A DNA stretch of 51,650 nucleotides from an uncultured bacterium. Lineage in GTDB: Bacteria > Cyanobacteriota > Vampirovibrionia > Gastranaerophilales > Gastranaerophilaceae. The DNA lies in NCBI GenBank assembly GCA_902791985.1, contig CADAYD010000010.1, positions 1 to 51,650 of the forward strand, in the 5' to 3' direction. Positions 7,778 through 18,232 of the stretch are shown in pieces. The first letter of the stretch is position 1, and each line of letters begins with the position of its first letter. The notes below the pieces were generated by a model. It was not told the origin of the DNA. It did not search any database and saw only the letters and a program-made list of their open reading frames with translations. A program made the position numbers and the translations under genes.

Positions 7778-8836
7778 ATGTCAGTAAACAGGAAGAAAAA
7801 GGTTTTACTTATAAAATTATCATCATTGGGGGATGTGATATTCAATGTTCCTTTAGCGAACGCTCTAAAAGATGCAGGATATGAGGTCACTTGGCTTGTT
7901 TCAGAAAAAGGTATTGAAATTGTAAAGGATAATCCTTGTGTAGACAGAGTGATTTTGGCTCCAATGAAGGAGTGGAAAAAACGCGGCATGTGCTTAACAA
8001 GTTTTTTGGAATATATTGATATCATAAAGCAATTGCGTGATGAAAAATTTGATATAGCAATTGATTCTCAAATGATGTTTAAAAGTCTTTACTTTATGGC
8101 ATTTTGTGGTGCAAAGAGGCGCATTATTTCAAAAGAAGGTCGAGAATTGTCACTTTTGGGAGGGAACGAATGGATAGATAACATCTCCTATAAACCTGAT
8201 TCCCCGATAGTTATGAACTATTTACGTTATGCAAATCATTTGGGTATAGAAATTGCTCCGGAAGATATAAAAGTTACTTTGCCTAAAAGGACTGAGTTGC
8301 AGATACAAAAAGTGGATGATTTATTGTGCGGGCTTGATAGCTCTAAAAAAACTGTAGTAATTTCTCCTGCTACAACTTGGGGAAATAAACACTGGAACAA
8401 GGATAATTGGCGCGGGGTAGTGGATTATCTTGAAGATAAAGTTAATTTGATTTTCACAGGCGGTCCGAATGATAATGAATTAATAAGTTATATTTCACAG
8501 GACAGAGGGTTAAATCTTGCCGGTCAAACTAACATTTTAGAGCTTGCGGAAGTCTTTTCAAGAGCATCTCTCGTAATTTCACCTGATAGCGGCAGTGCAC
8601 ATCTTGCTTGGGCTGCGCGGAATCCAAAAGTTATAGCTATATTCACCTGTACGCCAAAAGAAGTTTTAGGACCGCTTGGCAATTATGATAAGTATGTATC
8701 TCTAGGGGGGAGGGGTTTATCGTGTCAGCCATGTTTCAAACGTAAATGTTTATTGAAAGATAAATTCGAAGCATGTACCTTTTCTCCGAGCGTGCAAGAA
8801 GTTATTGATACAATTAACAGGTTGATATTTGCATAA
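7778..8836 (+). CDS. Glycosyltransferase family 9 (heptosyltransferase-like)
   Basis: 352 aa with the start at ATG 7778, which has a GCGGAG ribosome site; the longer reading from 7724 adds an unrelated stretch and lacks one. The family features are KLSSLGDVIFNVPLANAL near the N-terminus, the VISPATTWGNKHW segment, SPDSGSAHLAWA (sugar-nucleotide site) and the C-terminal cysteine cluster CQPC...KRKC...C. The family adds ADP-heptose or related sugars to the LPS inner core in the cytoplasm, which implies a Gram-negative envelope. The exact sugar cannot be told from sequence. Confidence 0.9.
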   Translation: MSVNRKKKVLLIKLSSLGDVIFNVPLANALKDAGYEVTWLVSEKGIEIVKDNPCVDRVILAPMKEWKKRGMCLTSFLEYIDIIKQLRDEKFDIAIDSQMMFKSLYFMAFCGAKRRIISKEGRELSLLGGNEWIDNISYKPDSPIVMNYLRYANHLGIEIAPEDIKVTLPKRTELQIQKVDDLLCGLDSSKKTVVISPATTWGNKHWNKDNWRGVVDYLEDKVNLIFTGGPNDNELISYISQDRGLNLAGQTNILELAEVFSRASLVISPDSGSAHLAWAARNPKVIAIFTCTPKEVLGPLGNYDKYVSLGGRGLSCQPCFKRKCLLKDKFEACTFSPSVQEVIDTINRLIFA

Positions 8837-8879
8837 AATAATGATAAAATTAAATGTCTTGTAGAATTTAGGGTGATTG

Positions 8880-10787
8880 ATGGGTATATTTGATAAATTT
8901 AAAGAAATAACAAGCCGAGTTCAAGAAGTTGAAAATAATATTTATAATGAAAAGCGCGACTATCTTGAAATATATGAAAGAAACCAGCAGTTAGAAAAAG
9001 AGATTGAAGAACGCACAAACGAACTTCATGATGCGAATCGCCGTATGTTAACGCTGCAGCATATTTGGGATATGATGAATTCTTCCACTCCGCTTGAAAA
9101 TGTGCTAGAGGCAATAGTAAACAGTACTCAAGGAGAGCTTGGGTATATGCATTGTGCAATTATAAGGAAATGTAAAGATGGCGATGGTGATTTTTGCAGA
9201 ATTGTAGCGCAATCTAAGGATGATTTGATAGAAAGACTTAATCATATTATTGGTTCCCCTTCAATTCAAACAAGACGCCTGAGTTACAGCGAAAACAGTA
9301 TTTTTTCCGATACTTTGACACAGAAAAAAATTATACAAACAAAATCTCTTGATTTGTCATTAAAGGCAATTATGCCTGAATTGAACCAAGATACAATTGC
9401 GGCAATTTTGACAAATCAGCCTGTAAAATCGATTATTGCTATACCTTTAACTCCGAGAGATAATGAGTTTGGCTGGTTTTGTGTATTTTCTTCTCGTGAA
9501 GAACTTGCGCCTGCCGAAACTGATTTTTTGGGACTTTTTGCAAAGCAAATAGAAATGGCTATTACTATTGCGGATTTATTTCAGGCTGTAAGAGAAGAAG
9601 CCGTAACGGATGCTTTAACGGGTCTTTATAATCGCAGATATTTTGAAGAATCATTAAACAAAGAAGTTCAGCGTGCAAGGCGTCAAAATACGCCGTTTTC
9701 TGTTATAGGTATTGATTTGGATTTTTTGAAAAAAATCAATGATACATATGGCCATTCTTATGGGGATTTGGCTATTAAAACGATTGCAGATATATTAAAA
9801 TCGAATGCCCGTTCTATTGATATTCCTGCCAGAATTGGCGGGGAGGAATTTGATGTTCTGTTGCCCGGTATACCTTCAGAAGGTGCTATGATTGCGGCAG
9901 AAAGAATACGTAAGGCAATAGAATCGAAAGAAATTGAAACTATCGGACATATCACCGGCAGCCTTGGAGTGGCAACTTTTTTAGAGCATACTTCTAATGT
10001 AGAAGAACTTTTAGAATTGACAGATCAGGCCATGTATAGTTCAAAACGCAATGGCAGAAATCAGGTTACTCTTGCCAAATCAATTTCAGAAACTTCTTGG
10101 CAAGAAATTGCTCTTAATACCTTTATTGATATTTTATCCAAAAATCGTGTTCCTATGGCTCAAAGACTGTCAAAAGAACTTTGCCAAAAGCTCAAAGATA
10201 GTGCGGATGAAGGCGAAAACAAGCAAGATTCACTATACATGGTCGCTGATATGCTCACAAAGCTTTATAACCCAATGCACGAAAATGGAGTTGTGAAAAA
10301 TAAAGTCCTTATGGCGGTATCTTTGGCAAAAAGATTTGATCTTTCTAAACAGGATGTTGATAACTTAAAAGTTGCAGTTTTGCTTTATGATATAGGGAAT
10401 TTGATGATTTCTCCGGGGCTGTTGCAAAAGGCTACTCCGTTGACGGAAGAAGAAAAAGCTACTATTAAAAATCACCCGATTATTGCGGCACAAAAGATTT
10501 TAAAACCGATTTCCTATGTTCAGGATATTTTGCCGATTATCGAACAGCACCATGAAAATTGGGACGGAAGCGGTTATCCGAATAACAAGTCAAAAGATGA
10601 AATTCCGCTTACTTCTCAAATAATTTTGATTGTGGATGAATACTTTGCGCTTATTGAAGCACGGCCTTACAGAGCAAAGATGTCAAGTCGTGATGCGATT
10701 GAAATTATTAAATCCGATGCCGGCAAAAAATGGAATACAACCCTTGTCGATGAATTTATTTCGCTCTTGGAGCATGATATAGTATAG
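8880..10787 (+). CDS. GAF-GGDEF-HD-GYP signalling protein with degenerate HD motif
   Basis: About 635 aa; ATG 8880 follows AGGGTG and is preferred over TTG 8877. An N-terminal coiled coil (about 10-60) precedes a GAF-like sensor domain (about 70-225), a diguanylate cyclase domain and a C-terminal HD-GYP domain. The cyclase signature is GGEEF (about 320-324), preceded by an intact inhibitory I-site, RSID plus five residues, so c-di-GMP synthesis with product feedback is predicted. In the HD-GYP half, HHENWDGSGYP is intact, but the HD dyad reads YD (about 503-504: LLYDIGN), losing one expected metal ligand, so phosphodiesterase activity may be weak or absent. It lacks membrane segments and overlaps the thiL unit closely (2-nt gap). 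Confidence 0.93.
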   Translation: MGIFDKFKEITSRVQEVENNIYNEKRDYLEIYERNQQLEKEIEERTNELHDANRRMLTLQHIWDMMNSSTPLENVLEAIVNSTQGELGYMHCAIIRKCKDGDGDFCRIVAQSKDDLIERLNHIIGSPSIQTRRLSYSENSIFSDTLTQKKIIQTKSLDLSLKAIMPELNQDTIAAILTNQPVKSIIAIPLTPRDNEFGWFCVFSSREELAPAETDFLGLFAKQIEMAITIADLFQAVREEAVTDALTGLYNRRYFEESLNKEVQRARRQNTPFSVIGIDLDFLKKINDTYGHSYGDLAIKTIADILKSNARSIDIPARIGGEEFDVLLPGIPSEGAMIAAERIRKAIESKEIETIGHITGSLGVATFLEHTSNVEELLELTDQAMYSSKRNGRNQVTLAKSISETSWQEIALNTFIDILSKNRVPMAQRLSKELCQKLKDSADEGENKQDSLYMVADMLTKLYNPMHENGVVKNKVLMAVSLAKRFDLSKQDVDNLKVAVLLYDIGNLMISPGLLQKATPLTEEEKATIKNHPIIAAQKILKPISYVQDILPIIEQHHENWDGSGYPNNKSKDEIPLTSQIILIVDEYFALIEARPYRAKMSSRDAIEIIKSDAGKKWNTTLVDEFISLLEHDIV

Positions 10788-10789
10788 AT

Positions 10790-11710
10790 GTGAAAGAAAA
10801 AGAATTTATAAATATAATAAAAAATACACTTGAATCAGAATATATCGGGGATGACTGCGCTTATTTGATGGATTTGGGAATAGTAGTTTCGCAGGATAGT
10901 CTTGTTGAAGATGTACATTTTAAAAAGGAATTTATAACCCCGTTTCAACTTGGATATAAGTCCGTTATGGTAAATGTTTCGGATATCTGCGCAAGCGGAG
11001 CTAAACCTGTTTACCTCACAATTTCTCTTTCTTTGCCTAACGATATTGATACGGATTTTCTAAAAGAGTTTTATCAAGGGGCAAAAACTGCTTGCAGCGT
11101 TTCTTTCTCCGGTGAGAGTGTAAAAATTGTCGGCGGGGATATAACGTCGGCTGATAAAATATATATTTCTGTTTGCGCTATAGGTGATGCAAAAGGGAGG
11201 AATATTTCGTCCCGAAAAAATGCAAAAGAAGGTTATAAGGTCGTTGTATCAGGTTTGCATGGCTCAAGCTGCGCAGGATTAAAACTCTTAATGCATGGAA
11301 AATCCGAGCCCAAAAAATTTATCAAAGTGCATTTAGAGCCTCAGGCTCAGGTTGAATTAGGTGATGAAGCAGGTTTAAATATAAAAACTCCTTATGCTAT
11401 GATGGACACATCAGACGGGCTTATGGACGCTCTTTCTGCGATTGCAAACGAAAGCGGAGTTTTATTGGAAGTCGATTTTGACAAAATCCCTTATGATAAA
11501 GACTTGGAAAAATTCCCAAATTGGCAGGATATGGTGCTTTTTGGCGGGGAGGATTATGGACTTGTGGCAGTTGTTCCGCAGGATTTTGATTACGGCACAC
11601 AAATCGGGATTGCAAAGCAGGGTTTGGGAGTTGATTTAAACATAGACGGCAAAACCATCCACTACTCAAAACAAGATGTAGAAAATAAGATTTTTAATCA
11701 TTTTAATTAA
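10790..11710 (+). CDS. thiL: Thiamine-monophosphate kinase
   Basis: Phosphorylates thiamine monophosphate to the active cofactor thiamine diphosphate. The family order is visible: GDDCAYL, SQDSLVEDVHF (Mg/ATP site), GYKSVMVNVSDICASGAKPVYLT, VGGDIT, DTSDGLMDAL and GGEDYGLV. 306 aa is normal. It starts at GTG 10790, only 2 nt after the stop of the GGDEF gene, so it is probably translationally coupled. No other thiamine gene is nearby. Confidence 0.94.
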   Translation: MKEKEFINIIKNTLESEYIGDDCAYLMDLGIVVSQDSLVEDVHFKKEFITPFQLGYKSVMVNVSDICASGAKPVYLTISLSLPNDIDTDFLKEFYQGAKTACSVSFSGESVKIVGGDITSADKIYISVCAIGDAKGRNISSRKNAKEGYKVVVSGLHGSSCAGLKLLMHGKSEPKKFIKVHLEPQAQVELGDEAGLNIKTPYAMMDTSDGLMDALSAIANESGVLLEVDFDKIPYDKDLEKFPNWQDMVLFGGEDYGLVAVVPQDFDYGTQIGIAKQGLGVDLNIDGKTIHYSKQDVENKIFNHFN

Positions 11711-11719
11711 TGGTAAACT
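11711..11719 (+). promoter_or_regulatory. Extended -10-like box of comFC, leaderless geometry
   Basis: TGGTAAACT, with 6 nt between the hexamer and the ATG at 11726. It partly follows the thiL stop. Confidence 0.35.
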
Positions 11720-11725
11720 TTCTTT

Positions 11726-12376
11726 ATGAACAAATTTTTTGAAAACTTTTTAGACTGGATATATAAAAAGAAGTGTTATTTTTGCGGTTCGTCAAAGGAG
11801 TGCGTAAAAATGTGCTCGCAATGTTACTTCACACTTGAACACTTGCCTGTCGGAATAAACAGAACTTTTAACGGCATCGATATCTATTGTGCTGGCGAAT
11901 ATTCAAAAAATCTTCAAAAAATGATTCGTGGTTTAAAATATCACCGTCAAAGCGACCTTGCATATTATCAGGCAAAATTTATGTACGAATATTGGCAAAG
12001 GCTTGGAATACAAGGTGATTTTCAGATAATACCGGTTCCTATTTATCCTAAGCGCAAAAAGAAACGCAAATACAATCACATGGATTTGGTTGGTGAGGAA
12101 TTTGCAAAACTGACAGGGTATACCCTGAATACAGGGCTCATTAAACGTATAAAAGATACCAAACCGCAATATAATCTCAAAAAATCACAGCGGTTAGTTA
12201 ACCTTGATAAAGCGTTTGAGGTCGATAAAACCAAACTAATCGAAGGTAAACGAGTACTTTTAATTGATGATATTTGCACAACAGGTTCAACTTTTGAGGA
12301 AATGGTACGAGAACTGAACAGGGCAGAAATTTATGATATAATCTGCTTTGCGACAACAACGCCATATTTAAGATAA
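11726..12376 (+). CDS. comFC: ComF-family phosphoribosyltransferase-like protein
   Basis: 216 aa. An N-terminal zinc-ribbon-like cysteine set (CYFCGSSKECVKMCSQCY, residues about 17-34) is followed by a type I phosphoribosyltransferase fold with the PRPP loop VLLIDDICTTGST (about 180-192) and the family segment IIPVPIYPKRKKKRKYN. ComFC proteins take part in natural DNA uptake or recombination downstream of ComEC in many bacteria; some copies are housekeeping. No other competence gene is adjacent. It is followed after 4 nt by the 103-aa gene. Confidence 0.9.
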   Translation: MNKFFENFLDWIYKKKCYFCGSSKECVKMCSQCYFTLEHLPVGINRTFNGIDIYCAGEYSKNLQKMIRGLKYHRQSDLAYYQAKFMYEYWQRLGIQGDFQIIPVPIYPKRKKKRKYNHMDLVGEEFAKLTGYTLNTGLIKRIKDTKPQYNLKKSQRLVNLDKAFEVDKTKLIEGKRVLLIDDICTTGSTFEEMVRELNRAEIYDIICFATTTPYLR

Positions 12377-12380
12377 AACT

Positions 12381-12692
12381 ATGATAATATCGGAATTTGC
12401 AAAATTTTTACAACAATATAACGATGAACTTATGACGCATGAGACTACGCCGTTAGAACTTCTGCACAAGTGGTTATTTCAGGTCATAAATAAAAATCCG
12501 AAAAATAACGTCGAAAAAATCGTTCACCGAGAAATTTTGTACTGCCAAAACGATAATGGCGATTATTTAATTGTCGGGAAATCTGATAGCGGACGCAAGC
12601 TTGTTACTTCACTAATCAATTTTGCAAACAGTTATAAAAACTACAACCATGCCAAGTGGCTAGAGATGGTAGAACAAAAATATCGCAAGTAA
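12381..12692 (+). CDS. Small hypothetical protein downstream of comFC
   Basis: 103 aa, soluble, no recognised family. It begins 4 nt after the comFC stop, so it is probably the last gene of that transcript. A helical N-terminus is followed by a short beta stretch (EILYCQNDNGDYLIVGKSDSG) and a basic helical C-terminus. No catalytic motif or signal peptide seen. Confidence 0.75.
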   Translation: MIISEFAKFLQQYNDELMTHETTPLELLHKWLFQVINKNPKNNVEKIVHREILYCQNDNGDYLIVGKSDSGRKLVTSLINFANSYKNYNHAKWLEMVEQKYRK

Positions 12693-12764
12693 GATATTTC
12701 TGTTCATATAATGCGAATTATTCTTAACCATTTGTAACGAATTTGGGCAAAATACTTGTGTTTA

Positions 12765-12773
12765 TGCTATAAT
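12765..12773 (+). promoter_or_regulatory. Extended -10 of gyrA
   Basis: TGCTATAAT about 30 nt upstream of the gyrA start; no convincing -35 (TTGGGC at 12743-12748, spacing 19). The transcript would carry a short leader containing GGAGG at 12792-12796. Confidence 0.55.
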
Positions 12774-12804
12774 TTTGGCATAAGAAGACTTGGAGGATAT
12801 GGAA

Positions 12805-15372
12805 TTGACAACTCAACAAAACATGTTTGGGGACGGTAAAATTGTTCCCGTTAATATAAGAGAAGAAATGAAGCGTTCATACATTGATTATGCGATGAGT
12901 GTAATTGTAGGTCGTGCGTTGCCGGATGTTCGAGATGGTTTGAAACCTGTTCACAGACGAATTTTATATTCTATGAACGAACTCGGAATGTACCCTGATA
13001 AACCGTTTAGAAAATGCGCAAGAATCGTTGGTGAAGTTCTTGGTAAATACCATCCGCATGGTGATAGCTCGGTATATGAAGCACTGGTTCGTATGGCTCA
13101 AGATTTTTCAACAAGATATTTAATGGTTGACGGGCATGGGAACTTTGGATCTGTTGACGGCGACGGCGCTGCTGCAATGCGTTATACAGAAGCACGTATG
13201 CACAAAATTACTCAATCAATGCTTGCTGATATTGACTGTGAAACGGTTGAGTTCCAGCCAAATTTTGACGGTTCTTTGCAAGAGCCTACGGTTCTTCCTG
13301 TAAGACTTCCGATGTTATTATTAAACGGGGTTTCAGGGATTGCAGTAGGTATGGCTACAAATATTCCGCCTCACAACCTTTGTGAAGTCGTTGACGGAAC
13401 TATCGCTTTAATTGATAACCCGAATATTACCGTTCCTGAACTTATGGAATATATCAAAGGCCCTGATTTCCCGACTGCTGCAACCATTGTTGGCATGAAC
13501 GATATTAAACAGGCTTACGAAACGGGTAGGGGTTCTATTACTATGTCAGCTGTTTCAGGCTTTGAAGAAATTGCAGGTGGTGCAGGTCGTCAGGGAAGAA
13601 CAGCAATTGTGATTACTGAAATTCCTTATCAGGTTAATAAGGCTATGCTTATTGAAAAGATTGCAGACCTTGTTAAAGACGAAAAAATAAAAGGGATTTC
13701 GGATATTCGTGATGAATCTGATCGTGACGGAATGAGAATTGTTATCGAGCTTAAACGTGACGCTAAACCAGATGTCGTCCGTAACAACTTGTACAAATTT
13801 ACTCAACTTGAAACAACTTTCGGGGTTAATATGGTTGCACTTTGCGGTCAACAGCCACGACTGATGAATTTGTACGAGGTATTAAATGAATTTGTAGAGC
13901 ACAGAATAGAAATTGTTACCCGCAGAACAATTTTCTACCTCAAAAAAGCAAAAATAAGAGCGCACATATTGGCTGGTTTGATTATTGCGCTGGGTTCAAT
14001 AGATGAAGTTATTGAACTTATCAAAAAATCAAAAACGACGGATGCTGCACGTGATGGTTTAATGAGTAGATTCGGGCTTGATGCGGATCAGGCTAATGCA
14101 ATTCTTGAAATGCAATTACGTCGTTTGACAGGTTTGGAACAAGATAAAGTTAGAGCCGAATATGATGAATTATTAAAGAAAATCGAAGAATATGAAGGTA
14201 TTTTGGCGAGCCGTCAAAAGATTTTAGATATCATTAAGACTGAGCTTCTTGAAGATAAAGAAAAATATGGAGATGAAAGAAAAACTCAAATCGTTCCGGA
14301 ACGCGGGGAAGTTACCATTGAAGATTTGACCCCAAATACTCCGATGGCTGTATTTATCACTCATCAAGGGTATTTAAAGCGTATCCCGCTAGATACTTTT
14401 GAACGCCAAAATAGAGCAACACGAGGTAAATCAGGTATTAAAACCAAAGAGGACGATGATATTCAACATTTCTTTACCGCTATGATGCACGATAAAGTAT
14501 TGTTCTTCTCATCAAAGGGTACAGTTTACAGTTTGAATGTATATGACTTCCCTGAGGGTGGTCGTCAATCAAAAGGTTTACCGATTATTAATGTCCTCCC
14601 GATTGAACAGGACGAAAAGATTACGGCTGTAGTCCCTGTAAGCGTGTTCTCGCACGAACTCAATCTTATAATGCTTACTAAAAAAGGCAATATAAAGAGA
14701 ATTGAACTTGATAACTTCTCGAATATTAGAAGAAACGGTATTATTGCAATCGGATTAGACGAAGGTGACAGTTTGAACTGGGTAAAACTTGCAAAATCTT
14801 ATGATGAAATAATTATCGGCACATCTTGCGGTATGGCAATAAGATTCCCAATTAAGGATTTAAGACCGCTTGGCAGAAGCGCTAAAGGTGTAATTTCGAT
14901 GAAGTTGAGAAGTGGTGACGAAATTGTCGGATGTGACATTGTACCTCAGGATTATGATGCGGATCTGCTCGTTGTAACTTCTGACGGGTTTGGTAAACGT
15001 ACAAAATTATCAGAATTCAGAACCCAAAACAGAGGAGGAATCGGTTTGATTGCGACCAAGTTCAAGACTTCTGCTTCAAGGCTTGTTGCGTTAACTATTG
15101 TTGAAGATAGTGATGATATAATGCTTGTAACCGCAAACGGTGTCGTTACAAGAATAAATGCAGGCTCTATTTCTCGTCAAGGACGACCAGCAACGGGTGT
15201 GAGGGCGCAGAACTTGAATGACGGAGATAATGTGGTTTCTGTCAATAAAATTCTTAACCCTGATGAAAATGACGCATTTAAAACGTCTGCAACTGAAGGG
15301 GCAGAAAATCCGGTCGATGAGGTTCAGCAAACGAGCCTTTTGAACCAAAAACCTCCGGCAGATGTTGAATAG
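12805..15372 (+). CDS. gyrA: DNA gyrase subunit A
   Basis: Type II topoisomerase breakage-reunion subunit that introduces negative supercoils with GyrB. Features: the quinolone-resistance region [20 protein letters not shown], the catalytic tyrosine in [10 protein letters not shown] (about residue 127) and a six-bladed C-terminal domain with the GyrA-box-like QNRGGIG, which argues for gyrase rather than ParC. Length is about 855 aa. The start is uncertain: GGAGG (12792-12796) is 8 nt from TTG 12805 but only 2 nt from ATG 12799; TTG 12790 is also in frame. I chose TTG 12805 for its spacing. gyrB is not in the window. Confidence 0.95.
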   Translation: MTTQQNMFGDGKIVPVNIREEMKRSYIDYAMSVIVGRALPDVRDGLKPVHRRILYSMNELGMYPDKPFRKCARIVGEVLGKYHPHGDSSVYEALVRMAQDFSTRYLMVDGHGNFGSVDGDGAAAMRYTEARMHKITQSMLADIDCETVEFQPNFDGSLQEPTVLPVRLPMLLLNGVSGIAVGMATNIPPHNLCEVVDGTIALIDNPNITVPELMEYIKGPDFPTAATIVGMNDIKQAYETGRGSITMSAVSGFEEIAGGAGRQGRTAIVITEIPYQVNKAMLIEKIADLVKDEKIKGISDIRDESDRDGMRIVIELKRDAKPDVVRNNLYKFTQLETTFGVNMVALCGQQPRLMNLYEVLNEFVEHRIEIVTRRTIFYLKKAKIRAHILAGLIIALGSIDEVIELIKKSKTTDAARDGLMSRFGLDADQANAILEMQLRRLTGLEQDKVRAEYDELLKKIEEYEGILASRQKILDIIKTELLEDKEKYGDERKTQIVPERGEVTIEDLTPNTPMAVFITHQGYLKRIPLDTFERQNRATRGKSGIKTKEDDDIQHFFTAMMHDKVLFFSSKGTVYSLNVYDFPEGGRQSKGLPIINVLPIEQDEKITAVVPVSVFSHELNLIMLTKKGNIKRIELDNFSNIRRNGIIAIGLDEGDSLNWVKLAKSYDEIIIGTSCGMAIRFPIKDLRPLGRSAKGVISMKLRSGDEIVGCDIVPQDYDADLLVVTSDGFGKRTKLSEFRTQNRGGIGLIATKFKTSASRLVALTIVEDSDDIMLVTANGVVTRINAGSISRQGRPATGVRAQNLNDGDNVVSVNKILNPDENDAFKTSATEGAENPVDEVQQTSLLNQKPPADVE

Positions 15373-15391
15373 TTAAAAATTTTCTTAAAAT

Positions 15392-15430
15392 AAGGAGCGG
15401 GTTCAGATGTGCTCTGAACCCGCTCCTTTT
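15392..15430. terminator. Bidirectional terminator between gyrA and the 671-aa gene
   Basis: Perfect 16-bp stem, AAGGAGCGGGTTCAGA with its complement, around TGTGC; a T run on the right serves gyrA. The left flank is A-rich, so it may also serve the convergent gene. Confidence 0.92.
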
Positions 15431-15456
15431 GTTGTAGTGTGTTTTGTAGAAAGGAG

Positions 15457-17472
15457 TTATGCAAGTTTCTTTTTCTTGCTCTTTCGTTTGAGTTTTCCGT
15501 ATTGTTCAAATAATTCATCAAATTTATTTAAGTAAATAGCTTTTGCATCTTGAGCTTTGAATTCTTTGCCTTTTGCGGCCTTTAAATTTGCTGCCCTTTG
15601 GTCAAGGATGTCTAATTGTTTCAAAATATCTTTTACATCAAATAATCTGTGTCCTAATGAATTTTTTTGTTTTAACATATAATTCACAAGTTTTCTATTT
15701 TTACCGTTAATTCTGGAATATAATTTTACGGCATCTTTTGATTCAACTTTTGGTCTTAGACCGGATGCTCTTTGAACTTTTCGAGTATCAGCAATTGATT
15801 CAAAAATCTCAGGTAAGAGTCTTAATCTCATTACCATTGCTTCGTTTTTGTATGTTTCTTGTTGTCTTTCATAAGTTTTTTGACCAAGTTTTTGTTTAAT
15901 TATTTCATTTACATCGTTTTGAACTCTCAATTTTCTTGCTTCTCGAGATTCTTTGAATGTGCGTTGTAATTCTAATTTAGGTTCGGTTATTTCTTTTTGA
16001 ACATTTATAGAATTTATTGCAATATCAGTTTTAACCGGTTGTACTTGAACACTTGCTACCGGTCTGGTTGCAGGAATGTGTATTACTGCAGGCTCCGGTA
16101 TCGGTGCTGATACAGAACTGGCTCCTGCGCCTTGAGCTGATGCAATTTTATTATATTTCATAATATTAATTTTATTTTCTATTAATCTGGTTATTCTGCT
16201 AAAACGTGATTCTCTGCGGGTAAAACCTGCCCTAATAGAATCTTCAAGTAATTCTGCGTGTCTTCGAGTTATAAAAAACGGATTTTCAACTTGATGTTTT
16301 AATGCCTCGACTCTGTTTTTTTCATCTGTATATTTGACAATTCGTGCGATATTTTTGTGAAAAATTTCTGCCTTTTTAGAAGGGACAATATCTAAAATTT
16401 CATTTAATTCGGACATGCTTTTTGCAGCAATGTTATCTCCAAGAATTTTATCTACAAAATTTGCGCTGCTTTCATCGTTGTCCATTTTATTAAATAATTT
16501 TTTCATTGAACTAATTTCGGATTCTTTGCTTACTCTGTTTTTGTCGCTGTTAGAATATTTAAAATGATTTAATAAATCTAATCTTTGTGTAATATTTTTA
16601 GAATTGGAACTTTTGTACATTTTTAAAATATCTGCAAAATCTTCTGTATTCAATCCTTTTCTGTATGCAAGAAAATCAAAGAATAAGGTTTTTATGAATT
16701 TAATTCCTTCTTTACTGTAATTTTGTTCTAAAAACTGAGAATCATTCTCAAAAGCTGCTTTTATACTATCGTATCTTAATATGTTTTCTACCGCAAATTT
16801 TGAATCGTAAAATTTGCGGTTATACTTTCCGGAGTTTAATAATTTTTCGAGTTCTTTAACGGCATCTGCTTTATCAACATTAAGTTTTAAATATGATATA
16901 TAGTTTTGTGGTTTTTTAATAAATTCTTCTTTATATTTAGATGCGAGCATGTCTGTTAGTATTTTCAATGAGATACTGGAACCGTCTAAAACGTCATGCT
17001 GCATTTTTTGAACAAATTCAAGGCTTTTTTTATCTTTTGCCTTGGTAAAAAGTTCTAAGAAAGATTTTATGGGAGCATCAAATTTCTCAATAATATTATA
17101 ATGTGCCAATGTAGGTTTTTCTACAATTTTATATGCCGCAATAATATTTTTAGGGTCTTCTCTCAGGTTCCCTTGTAAAGAGTAATTTCTTGAATTATAT
17201 TTTGTAACAAGTCTTTTTAATAGATTAAATCTTGAACTGTTTGCTTTTCTCATTAAACTTAAGAGCTCAGGTGATTCCATTTTCATAATATCGCTGAATC
17301 TGTAATAAGTATCTTCAACTAAAGTTTTATGTCTTTCTGATTTTGCAGATTTAAATTTTTTAGGAATTAAATCCTTAATTTTTATTCCTTCAAAAGCTAT
17401 ATTATTTTGATAGTTGTTTAAGTTATTGTATTGATTGTTGAAATTATGGTTGTATATTGAATTAATTTGCAT
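15457..17472 (-). CDS. Large lineage-specific hypothetical protein
   Basis: 671 aa; GGAGGT precedes the ATG. The N-terminus is Asn/Tyr-rich and carries NIAFEGIK (24-31), the F-x-G motif seen in other unknown proteins here. The rest is highly charged and largely helical (Lys/Glu/Leu), with a Pro/Val-rich low-complexity linker near residues 450-490 (PIPEPAVIHIPATRP) and a very basic C-terminus ending KRKSKKKKLA. There is no signal peptide or membrane span. The composition suggests a cytoplasmic or secreted scaffold or effector, but no family is recognised and no function is claimed. Confidence 0.85.
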   Translation of the reverse strand: MQINSIYNHNFNNQYNNLNNYQNNIAFEGIKIKDLIPKKFKSAKSERHKTLVEDTYYRFSDIMKMESPELLSLMRKANSSRFNLLKRLVTKYNSRNYSLQGNLREDPKNIIAAYKIVEKPTLAHYNIIEKFDAPIKSFLELFTKAKDKKSLEFVQKMQHDVLDGSSISLKILTDMLASKYKEEFIKKPQNYISYLKLNVDKADAVKELEKLLNSGKYNRKFYDSKFAVENILRYDSIKAAFENDSQFLEQNYSKEGIKFIKTLFFDFLAYRKGLNTEDFADILKMYKSSNSKNITQRLDLLNHFKYSNSDKNRVSKESEISSMKKLFNKMDNDESSANFVDKILGDNIAAKSMSELNEILDIVPSKKAEIFHKNIARIVKYTDEKNRVEALKHQVENPFFITRRHAELLEDSIRAGFTRRESRFSRITRLIENKINIMKYNKIASAQGAGASSVSAPIPEPAVIHIPATRPVASVQVQPVKTDIAINSINVQKEITEPKLELQRTFKESREARKLRVQNDVNEIIKQKLGQKTYERQQETYKNEAMVMRLRLLPEIFESIADTRKVQRASGLRPKVESKDAVKLYSRINGKNRKLVNYMLKQKNSLGHRLFDVKDILKQLDILDQRAANLKAAKGKEFKAQDAKAIYLNKFDELFEQYGKLKRKSKKKKLA

Positions 17473-17579
17473 TTTTACCTCCGTATTTCAGTTTTAAAAT
17501 GCAAAAAAAAAATTTTTTGCTACTAAAATTTGTAATATTTAAAATTGTAAATCAAAAAAATAATCATACGAATATTGGG

Positions 17580-17607
17580 TTTACTTTTTGGAGAAAAACA
17601 TTAAAAT
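17580..17607 (+). promoter_or_regulatory. Promoter of the 17614 gene, leaderless
   Basis: TTTACT (17580-17585), 16-bp spacer, TAAAAT (17602-17607), then 6 nt to the ATG. Confidence 0.5.
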
Positions 17608-17613
17608 ATCGAT

Positions 17614-18222
17614 ATGAAAAAGTTATTATCAATAATTGTCGCTTTATTAATTCTAAATTTTTTATGCATTTGCGGTAGTGCTTTAGTTACACATAAATTT
17701 ATGCCTGCTGCATATGCTGCGGATGAAGATTTATGGGGTAATTTTAATACAGACCTTTCAAGTCCTCAAGAGCAGCGTTTTGTCAGTGATGAAGAATTTG
17801 AAGCCGCTATAAAAAAGAAGAATAAAAAACTTGATAAGTGGAAAAAAATTTTATTAAATAACGGTTCTCCAAGGGGTGAGGAATTTTCTCAATCTAATGA
17901 AACCGAAGCAATAAATAATAATCAAGGAGAAAAAGCGTCTTTACCGGTTCTTGCGTTGCCGGTTGAAATAAAAATTGGCGAGGGGGTTATTCCTGTCGGT
18001 CATTATCAGGTTGAAGGTAAAAATGAAAACGGCAGAATAATTTTGAATTTATACCAAGCGCATAATTTAGTGGCAAGAATTCCTGCAACTGAAACAGGTG
18101 AAGATTATGAACAAGAAGAAATTCTGTTCGCAAATTGGGTAAATGAAGGAGATAATCGTATAAAAATTATTTACGGCTCACTCGATTTCAACGCTTATGC
18201 ATTAGTCGACATTTTGCAGTAA
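17614..18222 (+). CDS. Exported hypothetical protein
   Basis: 202 aa with a clear Sec signal peptide: MKK, a hydrophobic core of about 17 residues, and probable cleavage after AAYAA (about residue 35). The mature part has an acidic/Lys-rich linker and a C-terminal beta-type domain (about 105-202) containing IKIGEGVIPVGHYQV and DNRIKIIYGSLDFNAYALVDI. No family recognised. The gene stands alone and converges on the Xre gene at 18233, whose stop is 11 bases away. Confidence 0.8.
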   Translation: MKKLLSIIVALLILNFLCICGSALVTHKFMPAAYAADEDLWGNFNTDLSSPQEQRFVSDEEFEAAIKKKNKKLDKWKKILLNNGSPRGEEFSQSNETEAINNNQGEKASLPVLALPVEIKIGEGVIPVGHYQVEGKNENGRIILNLYQAHNLVARIPATETGEDYEQEEILFANWVNEGDNRIKIIYGSLDFNAYALVDILQ

Positions 18223-18232
18223 AACTTATTTA

